A stretch of 64,000 bases of DNA from Deltaproteobacteria bacterium (GCA_016928025.1 JAFGLN010000117.1:1-64000), one strand, 5' to 3'; shown: positions 42,858 to 51,945, counted from the stretch's first letter. A program made the numbers and translations. Notes: generated by a model from the sequence alone, not told the origin.

Positions 42858-45704
42858 TTGACTTCCGAAACTCAAAATTCAGAAATCCCCAAACCGACCT
42901 TCGTTCTCGTCGACGGCAGCAACTATATGTACCGGGCCTTTTATGCCATCCGGGAGCTTTCCAATTCCAAAGGGTTTCCGACGAATGCCATCTACGGCTT
43001 CACGACCATGCTGATGAAGCTTCTGCGCGATACGAAGCCCGATTATATCGCCATCGTCTTTGACCTCAAGGGGCCGACATTTCGCCACGAATCGTTTGAC
43101 CAGTACAAGGCCACGCGAAAGGCCACGCCTGATGACCTGGTGGCCCAGATCCCCTACATCAAGGATGTCGTCCGGGGATTTTCCATTCCCGTTCTGGAAC
43201 AGCAGGGGATCGAAGCGGATGACATCATCGGCGCCCTGGCCAAACGGTATGCCGAGAAAGGCATGAAGATCGTCATTGTATCGGGAGACAAGGACCTGAT
43301 GCAGCTCATCTCGGAGGATGTCGTCATGGTCGATTCCATGAAGGACAAGACCTACGATGTGGCCGCCGTCAAGGAGCGTTTCGGTGTCGGACCGGAGAAG
43401 GTGGTGGAAGTGCTCGGGCTTATGGGCGATGCATCGGACAACATCCCCGGCGTACCCGGTATCGGGCCGAAGAATGCCCAGCGGTTGGTGGAGGAATACG
43501 GTTCCGTCGAAGAGATCATCAAAAATGTGGATAAACTGAGAAACGCCAAGGCGAAAAACAGTATCCGGGAGTTTGTCGATCAGGCGAGACTCAGTCGCGA
43601 ACTGGCCCTGATCCGGACGGATGTGGAATTTGACTTTGACCTGGAAAGCTGCCGCTACACAGGGCCGAACAACAATGCGTTGATGGAATTGTTCCGGGAA
43701 TTCGAATTTTCGTCCCTTATGCAGGAGTTGAAAATCAAGGAAGACCCGGGGCCGGGGAATTACCGATTGGTCCGCACCAGGGAGGATCTGGCGGCTCTGA
43801 GGGAAAGATTGAAATCGGCAAAAGAAATCGCCGTCGATTGTGTTCTGTCCACGGATGTTCCCATGAGCGCCGATATCCTGGGGATTGCCGTTTGTCCCGG
43901 CCCGGGCGAGGCGTTCTATATTCCCCTGGCCTTGGATGATGAGTCATCATCGAAGGGGCAAGACGAAAAGGGCACCGAGGCAAAAGCCGATCAGAATAGC
44001 AATGTCCCTGCTTCCGGAATAAAAACGCCTCCCCAAAACACCGCTCTGCCGGGGATGGAAGATCTGTTCACGGCGACACCGGTTTCTTCAAAATCGTCGA
44101 AAGATCAATCCGGGGGCGATAAACTGACCGTCCTGAAAAAACTATTGGCCGATGACAAAATCAAGAAGCACGGACATGACCTGAAAAATATCCTCATCGC
44201 CTTGGCGCAACACGGCATGGAACTGGCAAATCCGGGCTGCGACACCATGGTTGCGTCTTATGTTTTAAATCCGGCGAAACACAATTTCAATTTAGCGGAG
44301 GTGGCCAGGGACCATCTGCGTGTTCAGATCGTTGACGCCAAAAATCTCGTCGGGTCGGGCGCCAAGGCCATTCCGTTTTCTTCGGTGCCGCCGGATGAAC
44401 TGGCGGACTATGCCTGCCGGCGGGCCGATGCCGTTTCGGGGCTGGCTTCAATGTTATCGGAAAAAATTATTCAGGAAGGTTTTCAGCAGCTTTTCTTCCG
44501 GGTGGAAATGCCCCTGGTTGCTGTCCTGGCGGCTATGGAGCAGAAGGGTGTTCTTCTCGATGTCGCACTGCTCAAGGATATGTCGACGGAGCTTGCCGGA
44601 TTGATGGCCCTGTCGGAAGAAAAGATTTACCAACTGGCGGGTGAGAAGTTTAACGTCAATTCGCCCAAGCAGCTTCAGGTCATCCTTTTTGAAAAAATGA
44701 GACTGCCGAAGGGCAAAAAGACCAAGGAAGGGTATTCGACGGATGTGGACGTTCTGACCAAACTGGCCGAGACCCATGAGCTTCCGGCGGAAATCCTCGC
44801 CTACCGGAGTCTGGCGAAGCTTAAATCGACGTATATCGATACGCTACCCGTTCTTATCAACAACAAAACAGGACGGGTGCATACTTCCTATAACCAGACC
44901 GTCACGGCGACGGGCCGGCTCTCCAGCAGCAACCCTAATTTGCAGAACATCCCCATCCGGACGTTGGAGGGCAAAAGAATCCGCCAGGCTTTTATCGCTC
45001 CCGAGGGCTGGGAGATCGTCTCGGCGGATTATTCGCAGATCGAGCTCAGGGTGCTCGCGCATCTGTCGGGGGATAAGACCCTGGTCGCCGCATTTGAGTC
45101 GGGCGAGGACATCCACAGCCGGACGGCCTCCGACATCTTCGGCGTCTTTCCCGAGATGGTCAACGCCGAGATGAGGCGGCAGGCCAAGGTCATCAACTTC
45201 GGCATCCTGTATGGCATGAGCGCCTTCGGTCTGGCGCGGGAACTGGGGCTTAACCAGAAGCTCGCCCAGATTTATATCGATGAATATTTCAAGAAATACG
45301 ACGGCGTGAAAACCTATCTTGACGGGATTCTGGAGGCGGCCAGGCGCGACGGCTTTGTGACCACTCTGTTCAACCGGCGACGCTATCTTCCGGAGCTGCA
45401 AAGCCAAAACAATGTCGTCCGGCAGTTCGCGGAACGCATGGCCGTGAACACCCCTATCCAGGGGACGGCGGCGGATCTCATCAAGATCGCCATGATCAAT
45501 ATCGCCGGTAAGCTTAAAGAACGCAGGCTGAAATCCGCCATGATCATGCAGGTCCATGACGAACTGGTCTTAGAGGTCCCCGCGGCGGAGAAAGAAAACG
45601 TCATGGCCCTCGTCCGTGATGAAATGGAGGGTGTCGTCGCCCTCCGGGTGCCCCTCAAGGTCGACTGCGCCTCCGGGAAGAACTGGGACGAGGCGCACGG
45701 TTAA
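42858..45704 (+). CDS. polA: DNA polymerase I
   Basis: This 948-aa family A polymerase fills gaps and removes primers. The 5'-3' exonuclease domain (1 to about 290) is intact (VDGSNYMYRAFYA, EADDIIGALAKR, VSGDKDLMQL, GDASDNIPGVPGIGPKNA). The 3'-5' exonuclease-like domain (about 300-530) has lost its catalytic residues (D327-C-V in place of D-x-E, I445 and R522 at the other two aspartates) and carries a low-complexity insert at 360-420. The polymerase domain has D724 (DYSQIELR), the O-helix RRQAKVINFGILYG (773-786) and D901 (QVHDELVLE). The start is TTG 42858 after GAAAGG. Confidence 0.96.
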   Translation: MTSETQNSEIPKPTFVLVDGSNYMYRAFYAIRELSNSKGFPTNAIYGFTTMLMKLLRDTKPDYIAIVFDLKGPTFRHESFDQYKATRKATPDDLVAQIPYIKDVVRGFSIPVLEQQGIEADDIIGALAKRYAEKGMKIVIVSGDKDLMQLISEDVVMVDSMKDKTYDVAAVKERFGVGPEKVVEVLGLMGDASDNIPGVPGIGPKNAQRLVEEYGSVEEIIKNVDKLRNAKAKNSIREFVDQARLSRELALIRTDVEFDFDLESCRYTGPNNNALMELFREFEFSSLMQELKIKEDPGPGNYRLVRTREDLAALRERLKSAKEIAVDCVLSTDVPMSADILGIAVCPGPGEAFYIPLALDDESSSKGQDEKGTEAKADQNSNVPASGIKTPPQNTALPGMEDLFTATPVSSKSSKDQSGGDKLTVLKKLLADDKIKKHGHDLKNILIALAQHGMELANPGCDTMVASYVLNPAKHNFNLAEVARDHLRVQIVDAKNLVGSGAKAIPFSSVPPDELADYACRRADAVSGLASMLSEKIIQEGFQQLFFRVEMPLVAVLAAMEQKGVLLDVALLKDMSTELAGLMALSEEKIYQLAGEKFNVNSPKQLQVILFEKMRLPKGKKTKEGYSTDVDVLTKLAETHELPAEILAYRSLAKLKSTYIDTLPVLINNKTGRVHTSYNQTVTATGRLSSSNPNLQNIPIRTLEGKRIRQAFIAPEGWEIVSADYSQIELRVLAHLSGDKTLVAAFESGEDIHSRTASDIFGVFPEMVNAEMRRQAKVINFGILYGMSAFGLARELGLNQKLAQIYIDEYFKKYDGVKTYLDGILEAARRDGFVTTLFNRRRYLPELQSQNNVVRQFAERMAVNTPIQGTAADLIKIAMINIAGKLKERRLKSAMIMQVHDELVLEVPAAEKENVMALVRDEMEGVVALRVPLKVDCASGKNWDEAHG

Positions 45705-45720
45705 AAAAGACGACAGTGAC

Positions 45721-45936
45721 TTATATGTCATCCTCTTCGTCGAATTCATCGAATTCATCCAATCCATAATCCATGAGGTTGCTGGCCAGCTCCAGAAACA
45801 CACCCAGGGATTCGGACAGATTCTTGACGATCTGGCTGTAGGCCGCTTTTTCCTCGACAGTTTTAGCCTTTGACATGGTTTTTAACGCGCTTCCCAATTC
45901 TTTTGACAAGTTTTCCATGATTTTGGCAGGATCCAT
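45721..45936 (-). CDS. small acidic hypothetical protein
   Basis: This 71-aa helical protein (MDPAKIMENLSKELGSALKTMSKAKTVEEKAAYSQIVKNLSESL) has a strongly acidic tail (GLDEFDEFDEEDDI). AAGGAGG stands 7 nt before the ATG, a strong ribosome site, so it is very likely real. No family is recognised. It converges with polA, leaving 16 bp between. Confidence 0.75.
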   Translation of the reverse strand: MDPAKIMENLSKELGSALKTMSKAKTVEEKAAYSQIVKNLSESLGVFLELASNLMDYGLDEFDEFDEEDDI

Positions 45937-46014
45937 TTGATGCCCTCCTTTTTAAATGTTTTGTATATGCTTATGTATATGAAAAATGAGTTTGAAAATC
46001 CTAAACCGTGACAG

Positions 46015-46187
46015 GTGACAAGTAACGGATTCGTAAAAAGTCATATTCCCCTCCCTTGGTGGGAGGGGATGAAGGGGAGGGGGAATTATAATAAGTTGTA
46101 ATAACGTTATTTCTCACCCTCACCCCAACCCTCTCCCCTCAAGGGAGAGGGTGACACTCGACTTTTTACGAGACCGTTATAAGTCAC
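46015..46187. repeat. MITE-like intergenic repeat, copy 3
   Basis: Outer ends GTGACAAGTAACGG and CCGTTATAAGTCAC form an imperfect inverted repeat, then TCGTAAAAAGTC and GACTTTTTACGAG inside. The two GC-rich hairpins are as in copy 1. It lies between the small acidic gene and the 2-hydroxyacid dehydrogenase gene, both on the minus strand. Confidence 0.85.
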
Positions 46188-46245
46188 GAGTGACAAGTCT
46201 TACTCCCTTGTTATCTGCTGCGAGATATACCCATTACAGGCCCTA

Positions 46246-47241
46246 TCAGTATCCCAATTTTTTATCAACCACATTCATCAGCGGTTCATTCTCCTGGTAG
46301 CGCCGCAGGTTCTCCAGGAAGATATCTATGACGCGGTCGAAATAGAACGGCGTGAATCCGGCGTAGTGGCCGGTGATAATGACATTCTTCATATCCCAGA
46401 GCGGCGAATCTTCGGGCAGGGGCTCCGTCTCGAAGACATCCAGGCCGGCGCCGGCGATTCGGCCTTCCTGCAGGGCTTTGATCAAATCCTGTTCGCGGAT
46501 GACGGCGCCGCGGGCAATGTTGATGATGTAGGCTGATTTTTTCATCAGCTTCAGTTCGTTTTCACCGATGAGGCTGTTCGTCTCCGGTGTCATGGCCGCC
46601 GTGACCACGACCCAGTCGGATTGGGACAGCACTTCGGCCAGGCCGTCCGGTCCGTACATTTGATCGACATAAAGTGACGGACGCTCCGGGTTCCGCCGTG
46701 TCGCCAAGACGCGCATGTTTACCCCCTTGGCTTTTTCCGCCGTCTTTTCGCCGATTTTTCCAAGGCCGATGATGCCCATAGTCGAGCCGTCGATCTCGAC
46801 GACTTTCCCGCGGCGCTTCCACTGACGTTCGTGCTGTTTGGTGATGCTGTAAGGGATGTCGCGGGCCAGAGCGAACATGAGGGCCAAAATATGCTCGGAG
46901 ATGGGAATGGCATGGACGCCCGATGCCGTGGTCAGGGTAAAATCCTTTTCAATGACGACGGGATAATTAAAGATCCAGTCGGCCCCAGCAAAGGTCTGCT
47001 GCATCCAGCGCAGGTTGGGGAGTTCCGAGTAACGGGCAATGGGCAGGAGTCCGAAGGACACCTCGACCTGTGCGGCGAGGTCTTTCACCTTACGTTCCCA
47101 GTCTTCCTTGTTTTTGACGACGATGACATTCGCCTGCGGCGCGGCCTGCCGGATTCTTTCCAGGTTCTGCCGGGTTAAGGTAAAGTCATTGATGGCGATA
47201 TCGTACATCACGAGAATGGTGCTGGGGCTTTTACCCGGCAT
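46246..47241 (-). CDS. D-2-hydroxyacid dehydrogenase family protein
   Basis: This is a 331-aa NAD(P)-dependent dehydrogenase. The cofactor motif is MGIIGLGKIGEKTAEKAKG. The catalytic arginine is in IINIARGAVIREQDL, the glutamate in GAGLDVFETEPLPEDSPLW, and the histidine in ITGHYAGFTPFY in place of the common SPH. The substrate is unknown; glyoxylate/hydroxypyruvate-type relatives are possible. It is probably the only gene on its transcript, since a repeat copy precedes the next gene on this strand. Confidence 0.9.
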   Translation of the reverse strand: MPGKSPSTILVMYDIAINDFTLTRQNLERIRQAAPQANVIVVKNKEDWERKVKDLAAQVEVSFGLLPIARYSELPNLRWMQQTFAGADWIFNYPVVIEKDFTLTTASGVHAIPISEHILALMFALARDIPYSITKQHERQWKRRGKVVEIDGSTMGIIGLGKIGEKTAEKAKGVNMRVLATRRNPERPSLYVDQMYGPDGLAEVLSQSDWVVVTAAMTPETNSLIGENELKLMKKSAYIINIARGAVIREQDLIKALQEGRIAGAGLDVFETEPLPEDSPLWDMKNVIITGHYAGFTPFYFDRVIDIFLENLRRYQENEPLMNVVDKKLGY

Positions 47242-47382
47242 GGTGCGCTCCTGAGTTGATTTTCCGTGTGAGTATCGTTTATCGGCCTTGATAAAACCAA
47301 ACGTGCTGAAAAACCATTACGAGATCAATATAAGAAAAGGCAACCCCATGTCAAATGAATATCAAATGGATTCAAAGAATTC

Positions 47383-47411
47383 TTGACTTCCCTGGGCTTT
47401 AAGAATATTTT
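47383..47411 (+). promoter_or_regulatory. candidate promoter for the second nitronate-monooxygenase-like operon
   Basis: TTGACT (47383-47388), a 17-bp spacer and TATTTT (47406-47411) lie in the 312-bp gap before the gene at 47554. This implies a leader of about 135 nt. No other feature is seen in the gap. Confidence 0.45.
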
Positions 47412-47553
47412 TCAAACAGCCGTAATCTTTGAAAACCGCGGACAGCCGCGTCACACAGCTTTCAATTTGGAATTTTCAAAGACGAGATAATTTTTTCTGA
47501 GGTCCTCATCTTCGGAAAAATAATAGCATCGAAAATAATATCAGGAGGCAGCA

Positions 47554-48609
47554 ATGTTTAAGACAAAAATGACGGAGCTGTTCGGAATTAAGCACCCGAT
47601 CATGCTCGCCGGGATGAACTGGATCACGGACCCTAACCTCGTCGCCACGGTCTGTAACGCCGGCGGCCTGGGCATTTTGGCGACGGCCCGCTACACACCC
47701 GATGAACTGAGAAAATGCATCAGGGAAATCAAATCACTGACCGACAAACCCTTCGGCATCAATCAGATGCTGCTGATGCCCGGGGCACAGGAAGCCATCA
47801 AGATAGCCATTGAAGAGAAAGTGCCGGTTCTCAATTACACCCTGGGGAAGCCCTGGTTTATCGATCAGGTCCACGCTTACGGCGGCAAAGTGCTGGGAAC
47901 GACCGCCCTGGCCAAACATGCCGTCAAGGCCGAACAGTTGGGTTGTGACGCCATCGTCATTACCGGGCATGAAGCGGCGGCCCACGGCGCCGATGCCACA
48001 TCCCTGGTTTTGATCCCCACTGTGGCCAGTCAGGTCAAAATCCCGATTATTGCCGCCGGCGGTTTTTACGACGGCCGGGGATTGGCGGCGGCCCTGTCGC
48101 TGGGTGCCGACGGCATTTCCATGGGGACGCGGTTCATGCTGACCAGGGAAAGCCTCCTGCATGAGAATTTCAAGCAGCTCTGCCTCGAGGCGTCGGAGCA
48201 GGATACGCTCTATGATACGGTTTTTGACGGCATGCCGGGCCGGGCCCTCAAATCAAAAGGCGCCATTGTTCTGACGAAAAGGGGATTTCCGGTCATTGAC
48301 GCCTTTAAAGGGGCCATGCAGATCAAAAATATGCTGAAACTTTCGATGGCGCAGTTCGTCGGCCTTAGCTTCAAGATGATGAGTGCCGACGATGAGTCAT
48401 CGCCCCTGTGGGTGCAGGCCCGCCAGGCGGCCGGCGTCCCGAAGCACCTGAAAGGCATGTATGAAGGTGATAAGGAGGAGGGCGTTTTGTTCGCCGGCCA
48501 GTGCATCGGCGATATTCACGACCTCCCGACATGCGTGGAGTTGATCGATCGGGTTATCAAAGAAGCCCAAGAGGCCGTTAAGAATACGTCGGCGAAAATG
48601 CAGGCGTGA
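47554..48609 (+). CDS. nitronate monooxygenase-like FMN protein (second copy)
   Basis: This 351-aa protein is of the same family as the one at 32610 but only distantly similar. It starts MLAGMNWITDPNLVATVCNAGGLGILATARYT. The catalytic-histidine region is VITGHEAAAHGADATSLVLIPTVA and the FMN phosphate site PIIAAGGFYDGRGLAAALSLGADGISMGTRF. The C-terminal part (SPLWVQARQAAGVPKHLKGMYEGDKEEGVLFAGQCIG) matches a group found next to acyl-CoA genes. CAGGAGGC precedes the ATG. It is followed at 19 nt by the dienoyl-CoA isomerase-like gene, suggesting a role in CoA-ester oxidation rather than nitronate removal. Confidence 0.88.
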   Translation: MFKTKMTELFGIKHPIMLAGMNWITDPNLVATVCNAGGLGILATARYTPDELRKCIREIKSLTDKPFGINQMLLMPGAQEAIKIAIEEKVPVLNYTLGKPWFIDQVHAYGGKVLGTTALAKHAVKAEQLGCDAIVITGHEAAAHGADATSLVLIPTVASQVKIPIIAAGGFYDGRGLAAALSLGADGISMGTRFMLTRESLLHENFKQLCLEASEQDTLYDTVFDGMPGRALKSKGAIVLTKRGFPVIDAFKGAMQIKNMLKLSMAQFVGLSFKMMSADDESSPLWVQARQAAGVPKHLKGMYEGDKEEGVLFAGQCIGDIHDLPTCVELIDRVIKEAQEAVKNTSAKMQA

Positions 48610-48628
48610 CAAAGGAAGGAGAGGTGTT

Positions 48629-49429
48629 ATGGAATTCAAACTGGTTAAAACCAATATGGAAGAGAATGTTGCTTATGTTTCTCTGGCGCGGGTGGACCGC
48701 TTAAACGCCGTTAATCGAGATTTGGCCGTGGAAATTATCGAGACCTTTAACATGCTGGATGCCGATATCGAGGCACGGGTCATTGTTCTGAAGAGCGACG
48801 CCAGGATTTTTTGCGCGGGGATCGACCTGAAATATGCCATGGCCGGCGTTACGGCTGATGCAGGCAGTGGGAGTGATGATGTCGAAGGAGGACATCCGCT
48901 TCTGGAGTGCTGCAACGTCATCGAACGGTGCCGGAAGCCGGTCATTGCCGCTGTTCACGGTGTCTGCGTGGGCGCGGGTCTCGATCTGATATCGGCCTGT
49001 GATATTCGTCTTTGTACGGAAGATGCCACGTTTTCCATCCGGGAGTCCGGCATCGGTCTCGTGGCTGATATGGGCTCGATCCAGCGGTTGCCTCTGGTGA
49101 TCGGGCAGGGTTTCACCCGCGAGATGGCCTTTACGGCCCGGTTCTTCACGGCCGGGGAAGTGGAGAAGATGCGCCTGGTCAACGGCATTTATCCCGACCG
49201 GGAAAGCCTCTATGAAGCGGCGGCCAAGCTGGCCCGCCAGATCGCCGATAATCCGCCCCTGGGCGTTCAGTGCGCGAAGGAGTTGCTCAATGAAAGCCGT
49301 TACCTGCGGGTCGAAGAAGCCATGTTGAAGGGCGGAGAGATGAATCGAAGACTGTTTGCAACAGAGGACTTCAAAGAAGCGGCTACCGCTTTTCTGGAAA
49401 AAAGAAAACCTGTCTTCAAGGGACGATAA
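48629..49429 (+). CDS. enoyl-CoA hydratase/isomerase family protein, dienoyl-CoA isomerase-like
   Basis: This is a 266-aa crotonase-fold protein. Oxyanion-hole segments are FCAGIDLKYAM and GVCVGAGLDLISACDIRLCTEDATF. The active-site stretch RE139SGIGLVAD147MGSIQRLP has Glu and Asp eight residues apart, as in delta(3,5)-delta(2,4)-dienoyl-CoA isomerase (E196/D204 in the rat enzyme), rather than the two glutamates of a hydratase. Isomerisation of dienoyl-CoA during oxidation of unsaturated acids is therefore the better guess. AAGGAGAGG precedes the ATG. Confidence 0.88.
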   Translation: MEFKLVKTNMEENVAYVSLARVDRLNAVNRDLAVEIIETFNMLDADIEARVIVLKSDARIFCAGIDLKYAMAGVTADAGSGSDDVEGGHPLLECCNVIERCRKPVIAAVHGVCVGAGLDLISACDIRLCTEDATFSIRESGIGLVADMGSIQRLPLVIGQGFTREMAFTARFFTAGEVEKMRLVNGIYPDRESLYEAAAKLARQIADNPPLGVQCAKELLNESRYLRVEEAMLKGGEMNRRLFATEDFKEAATAFLEKRKPVFKGR

Positions 49430-49441
49430 GTTTGATAAACG

Positions 49442-49792
49442 ATGACGAATCCCAATATAGAACAACGCCCCTGGGGCTACTATGAAGTGCTTTCCGAGCA
49501 ACCGGACCATAAGGTGAAAAGGATCACCGTCTTTTCGGGCAAGCGTTTAAGCCTGCAGCGTCATCGAAAGCGGGATGAACACTGGTATATGATATCGGGC
49601 CGGGCACTGGTGACGCTGGACGGAGAGGAGCTGCATCTTGTGGAAGGGCAGTCCGTCAATATTCCCCGCGGCACGGCCCATCGCGTGGAGAACCGGGGAA
49701 CCGATAACGTCGCATTCATTGAGGTGCAGACGGGCCAGTATTTCGGCGAGGACGATATCGAACGGCTGGAGGATGATTACGGCAGGGTGTAG
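49442..49792 (+). CDS. cupin protein, mannose-6-phosphate isomerase type II-like
   Basis: This 116-aa single-domain cupin matches the C-terminal isomerase domain of GMP-PMI (ManC/AlgA) proteins: RPWGYYEVLSEQPDHKVKRITV, LSLQRHRKRDEHWYMISGRALVTLDGE, VNIPRGTAHRVENRGTDNVAFIEVQTGQYFGEDDIERLEDDYGR. Metal ligands would be the histidines in QRHRKRDEHW and AHRV. A stand-alone form with no pyrophosphorylase partner nearby is common. It starts 12 nt after the previous stop and probably shares that transcript. Confidence 0.9.
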   Translation: MTNPNIEQRPWGYYEVLSEQPDHKVKRITVFSGKRLSLQRHRKRDEHWYMISGRALVTLDGEELHLVEGQSVNIPRGTAHRVENRGTDNVAFIEVQTGQYFGEDDIERLEDDYGRV

Positions 49793-49892
49793 GCGGCGCC
49801 TTGCCTTCAGCCTTTTGACAAAGTCATACACCCAGCGTGCTTTTCAAATGTTTTATAAGACAAGGGCGCTTGTTTATTGAGAAGAGTTGCTG

Positions 49893-50291
49893 TTACAGGA
49901 TTCCCGCATGGATTAGACCGGTTATGGCGGCGGCAGGCAAAAGTAATGCCATGGCCCGTCCGAGCCATCGGTGAGACGCTCTGATTTTTTGGGTTTTAGC
50001 CTTCCATGTAAACTGTAAAAATCCCAACGCAAGCGTAGCGGTCATCCCCAATACCGTTAAAATGCCCAGCCAGGCATGGGGAACACGGACGTGTTGCCCC
50101 ATGCCGATGGAAACCATGACCACGGCCGTTGCTAATCCGAGATACACGCAGACGGTTCCGGCAATACCCGCGATTCTGTGATACGGGAAATAACGGCGTT
50201 TCAACGCCGGCGTCTTCACGATGGTGATGCCTGCGGCAACGCACAACATGCTGATGGCCATGAAACCGGCGTGAAAAAGGAAAAGCTGCAT
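49893..50291 (-). CDS. four-helix membrane protein with cytochrome b561-like histidine pattern
   Basis: This 132-aa protein has four hydrophobic helices and histidines at matching places in each: H7 (FLFHAGF), H38 (FPYHRIAG), H72 (VPHAWLG) and H107 (ASHRWLGR). The layout resembles the heme-binding core of cytochrome b561-type proteins, so two b hemes are possible, but I cannot confirm heme binding. The start follows directly on the stop of the upstream gene (TAAATG), so translation is probably coupled to the secreted partner. Confidence 0.65.
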   Translation of the reverse strand: MQLFLFHAGFMAISMLCVAAGITIVKTPALKRRYFPYHRIAGIAGTVCVYLGLATAVVMVSIGMGQHVRVPHAWLGILTVLGMTATLALGFLQFTWKAKTQKIRASHRWLGRAMALLLPAAAITGLIHAGIL

Positions 50292-50696
50292 TTATTTACT
50301 TCCTTCGTCCGGGCCGATTGTTAGTTTCGTTGTTTTGGAGCCGAAAATGTTACAGGACGCTTTGACTTCTATCACGTCCCCCGCCTCCGTGGGAACGTTG
50401 TATTCGTATGAGAAGATATCCTTTGTCGGCTGCGAATCGTATTCCCTGGTTAACATGACGACCCCGTTCTTAACGACTTCAACTTTACTGATGTAATGCT
50501 TGCTCGTTGATTTCGACGTATGCGTGATGGTGACCTTCAACGTTTCGGTGGCACTCTCATAGGAGACGGTAAGATCGCCTGGACCGTGGGCGAATGCTGA
50601 TCCGGAATGGACGATGAAACAGATTAAAACGGCGGCAAGCAGAACAGAAAGGACTGATAATTTTTGGGAGATCCTGTTGATGGGTTTGCTTTTCAT
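50292..50696 (-). CDS. secreted beta-sandwich hypothetical protein
   Basis: This 134-aa protein has a signal peptide (LSVLSVLLAAVLICFIVHSGSAFAHG). The mature domain is of about 95 residues rich in beta strands (DLTVSYESATETLKVTITH, YISKVEVVKNGVVMLTREYDSQ, EAGDVIEVKASCNIFGSKTTKL) and has an Ig-like feel, as in SoxZ or periplasmic copper proteins. It has one cysteine and no recognised metal motif beyond the N-terminal AHG. It is directly followed by the b561-like gene, suggesting a periplasmic partner for that protein. Confidence 0.7.
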   Translation of the reverse strand: MKSKPINRISQKLSVLSVLLAAVLICFIVHSGSAFAHGPGDLTVSYESATETLKVTITHTSKSTSKHYISKVEVVKNGVVMLTREYDSQPTKDIFSYEYNVPTEAGDVIEVKASCNIFGSKTTKLTIGPDEGSK

Positions 50697-50778
50697 AAAG
50701 CCACCTCCTCATGCTGATGAATGGTTTCTGATTAAGATTACCCCTATGCCAACCTTTGACAACGCTGTCATGCGCTTT

Positions 50779-51618
50779 CTATAATCTTATTTCCATGTCC
50801 TGATAAACGGCAAAACATTCCAGGGAGGAGGCGTGTTGGGCAATGATGCTATTACAGTTTCCGACCATTTCATCGATGGCGCTGTCTGTCCGGTCCTGAT
50901 TGTGATGATAGAGTCCCAGCTTTTTTACCTTTGCATCAAGGGCCAGCCGTAACGTGTCTTTATAGACGGAATGTCCCCATGTTCTGGCTTTTTTATAATC
51001 CTGCTCAATGAATTCCGCATCATGGATCAAAAGATCGGCGCCCTTCGAAAAGGCCACATAATCCTGATAATCGAGGCCTCCGGGGTGTTTGAAATTCAGT
51101 TCGTTGTCCGTGATAAAAACCAGCTCTTTACCGTTTTCAATAAACTTGTATCCGACGCCCTGATTGGGGTGGCTGATGGGGATGGATTGAATCCGGATCG
51201 AATCGATGGAAAAATCCGTGCCGCAGGATTCATTGTAAATGATGTCGGCATGGATGTCATTAAAGTCAACAGGAAAATTGGGTGCCGACATGATGCGGGA
51301 AATCATGTGCTTGACGGATTCCTCCGAATAGGGGCAGCCGTACATAGTGATTTTGGATTTTTTAGAGTAGATCGGTTTGAAGAAGGGAAAGCCGATGAGG
51401 TGGTCCCAGTGGGCGTGGGTAAAGAGCATCGAAACGGCGTATCGCTTTTCCGCCATCAGACGGTTGCCCAACCGCCTGATGCCGGAGCCGGCATCAACAA
51501 CGATGATTTCATCATTCTTGCTTCTTATTTCAACACAGGGTGTGTCGCCGCCGTACTTCAGATATTCCTTGCCGGAAACGGGCACGGACCCTCTGGCGCC
51601 CCAACATCGAATAATCAT
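50779..51618 (-). CDS. metallo-beta-lactamase-fold hydrolase
   Basis: This 279-aa protein has the full di-metal set: H68-x-H70-x-D72-H73 (FTHAHWDHLIG), later histidines and aspartates in SIPISHPNQGVGY, FITDNEL, LLIHDAEF and LYHHNQDRTD. The N-terminus (IIRCWGARGSVPVSGKEYLKYGGDTPCVEI) is typical of the RNase Z/PhnP-like phosphodiesterase branch. The substrate, probably a phosphodiester, is unknown. The gene stands alone on the minus strand. Confidence 0.85.
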   Translation of the reverse strand: MIIRCWGARGSVPVSGKEYLKYGGDTPCVEIRSKNDEIIVVDAGSGIRRLGNRLMAEKRYAVSMLFTHAHWDHLIGFPFFKPIYSKKSKITMYGCPYSEESVKHMISRIMSAPNFPVDFNDIHADIIYNESCGTDFSIDSIRIQSIPISHPNQGVGYKFIENGKELVFITDNELNFKHPGGLDYQDYVAFSKGADLLIHDAEFIEQDYKKARTWGHSVYKDTLRLALDAKVKKLGLYHHNQDRTDSAIDEMVGNCNSIIAQHASSLECFAVYQDMEIRL

Positions 51619-51790
51619 CTAAACATCCTCCGTTCGGAAAGATCATATGACTGCTGTAAATGCTTCGCTCGCTATGATCAAGCAAATAGCGCCTCATTTA
51701 GATGAACTGGTATTTTGCGCGATAATAGACGGTTTTTTCGTGATTTTCAACTATTAATACGAAAATAAATCATCGTGAACGGTGAATCGG

Positions 51791-51945
51791 GACAGTCCTG
51801 TAAAAAGTCATATTCCCCTCCCTTGGTGGGAGGGGATGAAGGGGAGGAGGATTCATAAGCATTTGTAATAAAGTTATTTCTCACCATCACCCCAACCCTC
51901 TCCCCTCAAGGGAGAGGGTGATTTTCGGGTTTTTAAGAGATCGTC
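51791..51945. repeat. MITE-like intergenic repeat, copy 4
   Basis: CTGTAAAAAGTC on the left and GGGTTTTTAAGAG on the right are more diverged ends than in other copies. The two hairpins are well preserved. It lies in the 538-bp gap between nagB and the metallo-beta-lactamase-fold gene, which holds no gene. Confidence 0.8.
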
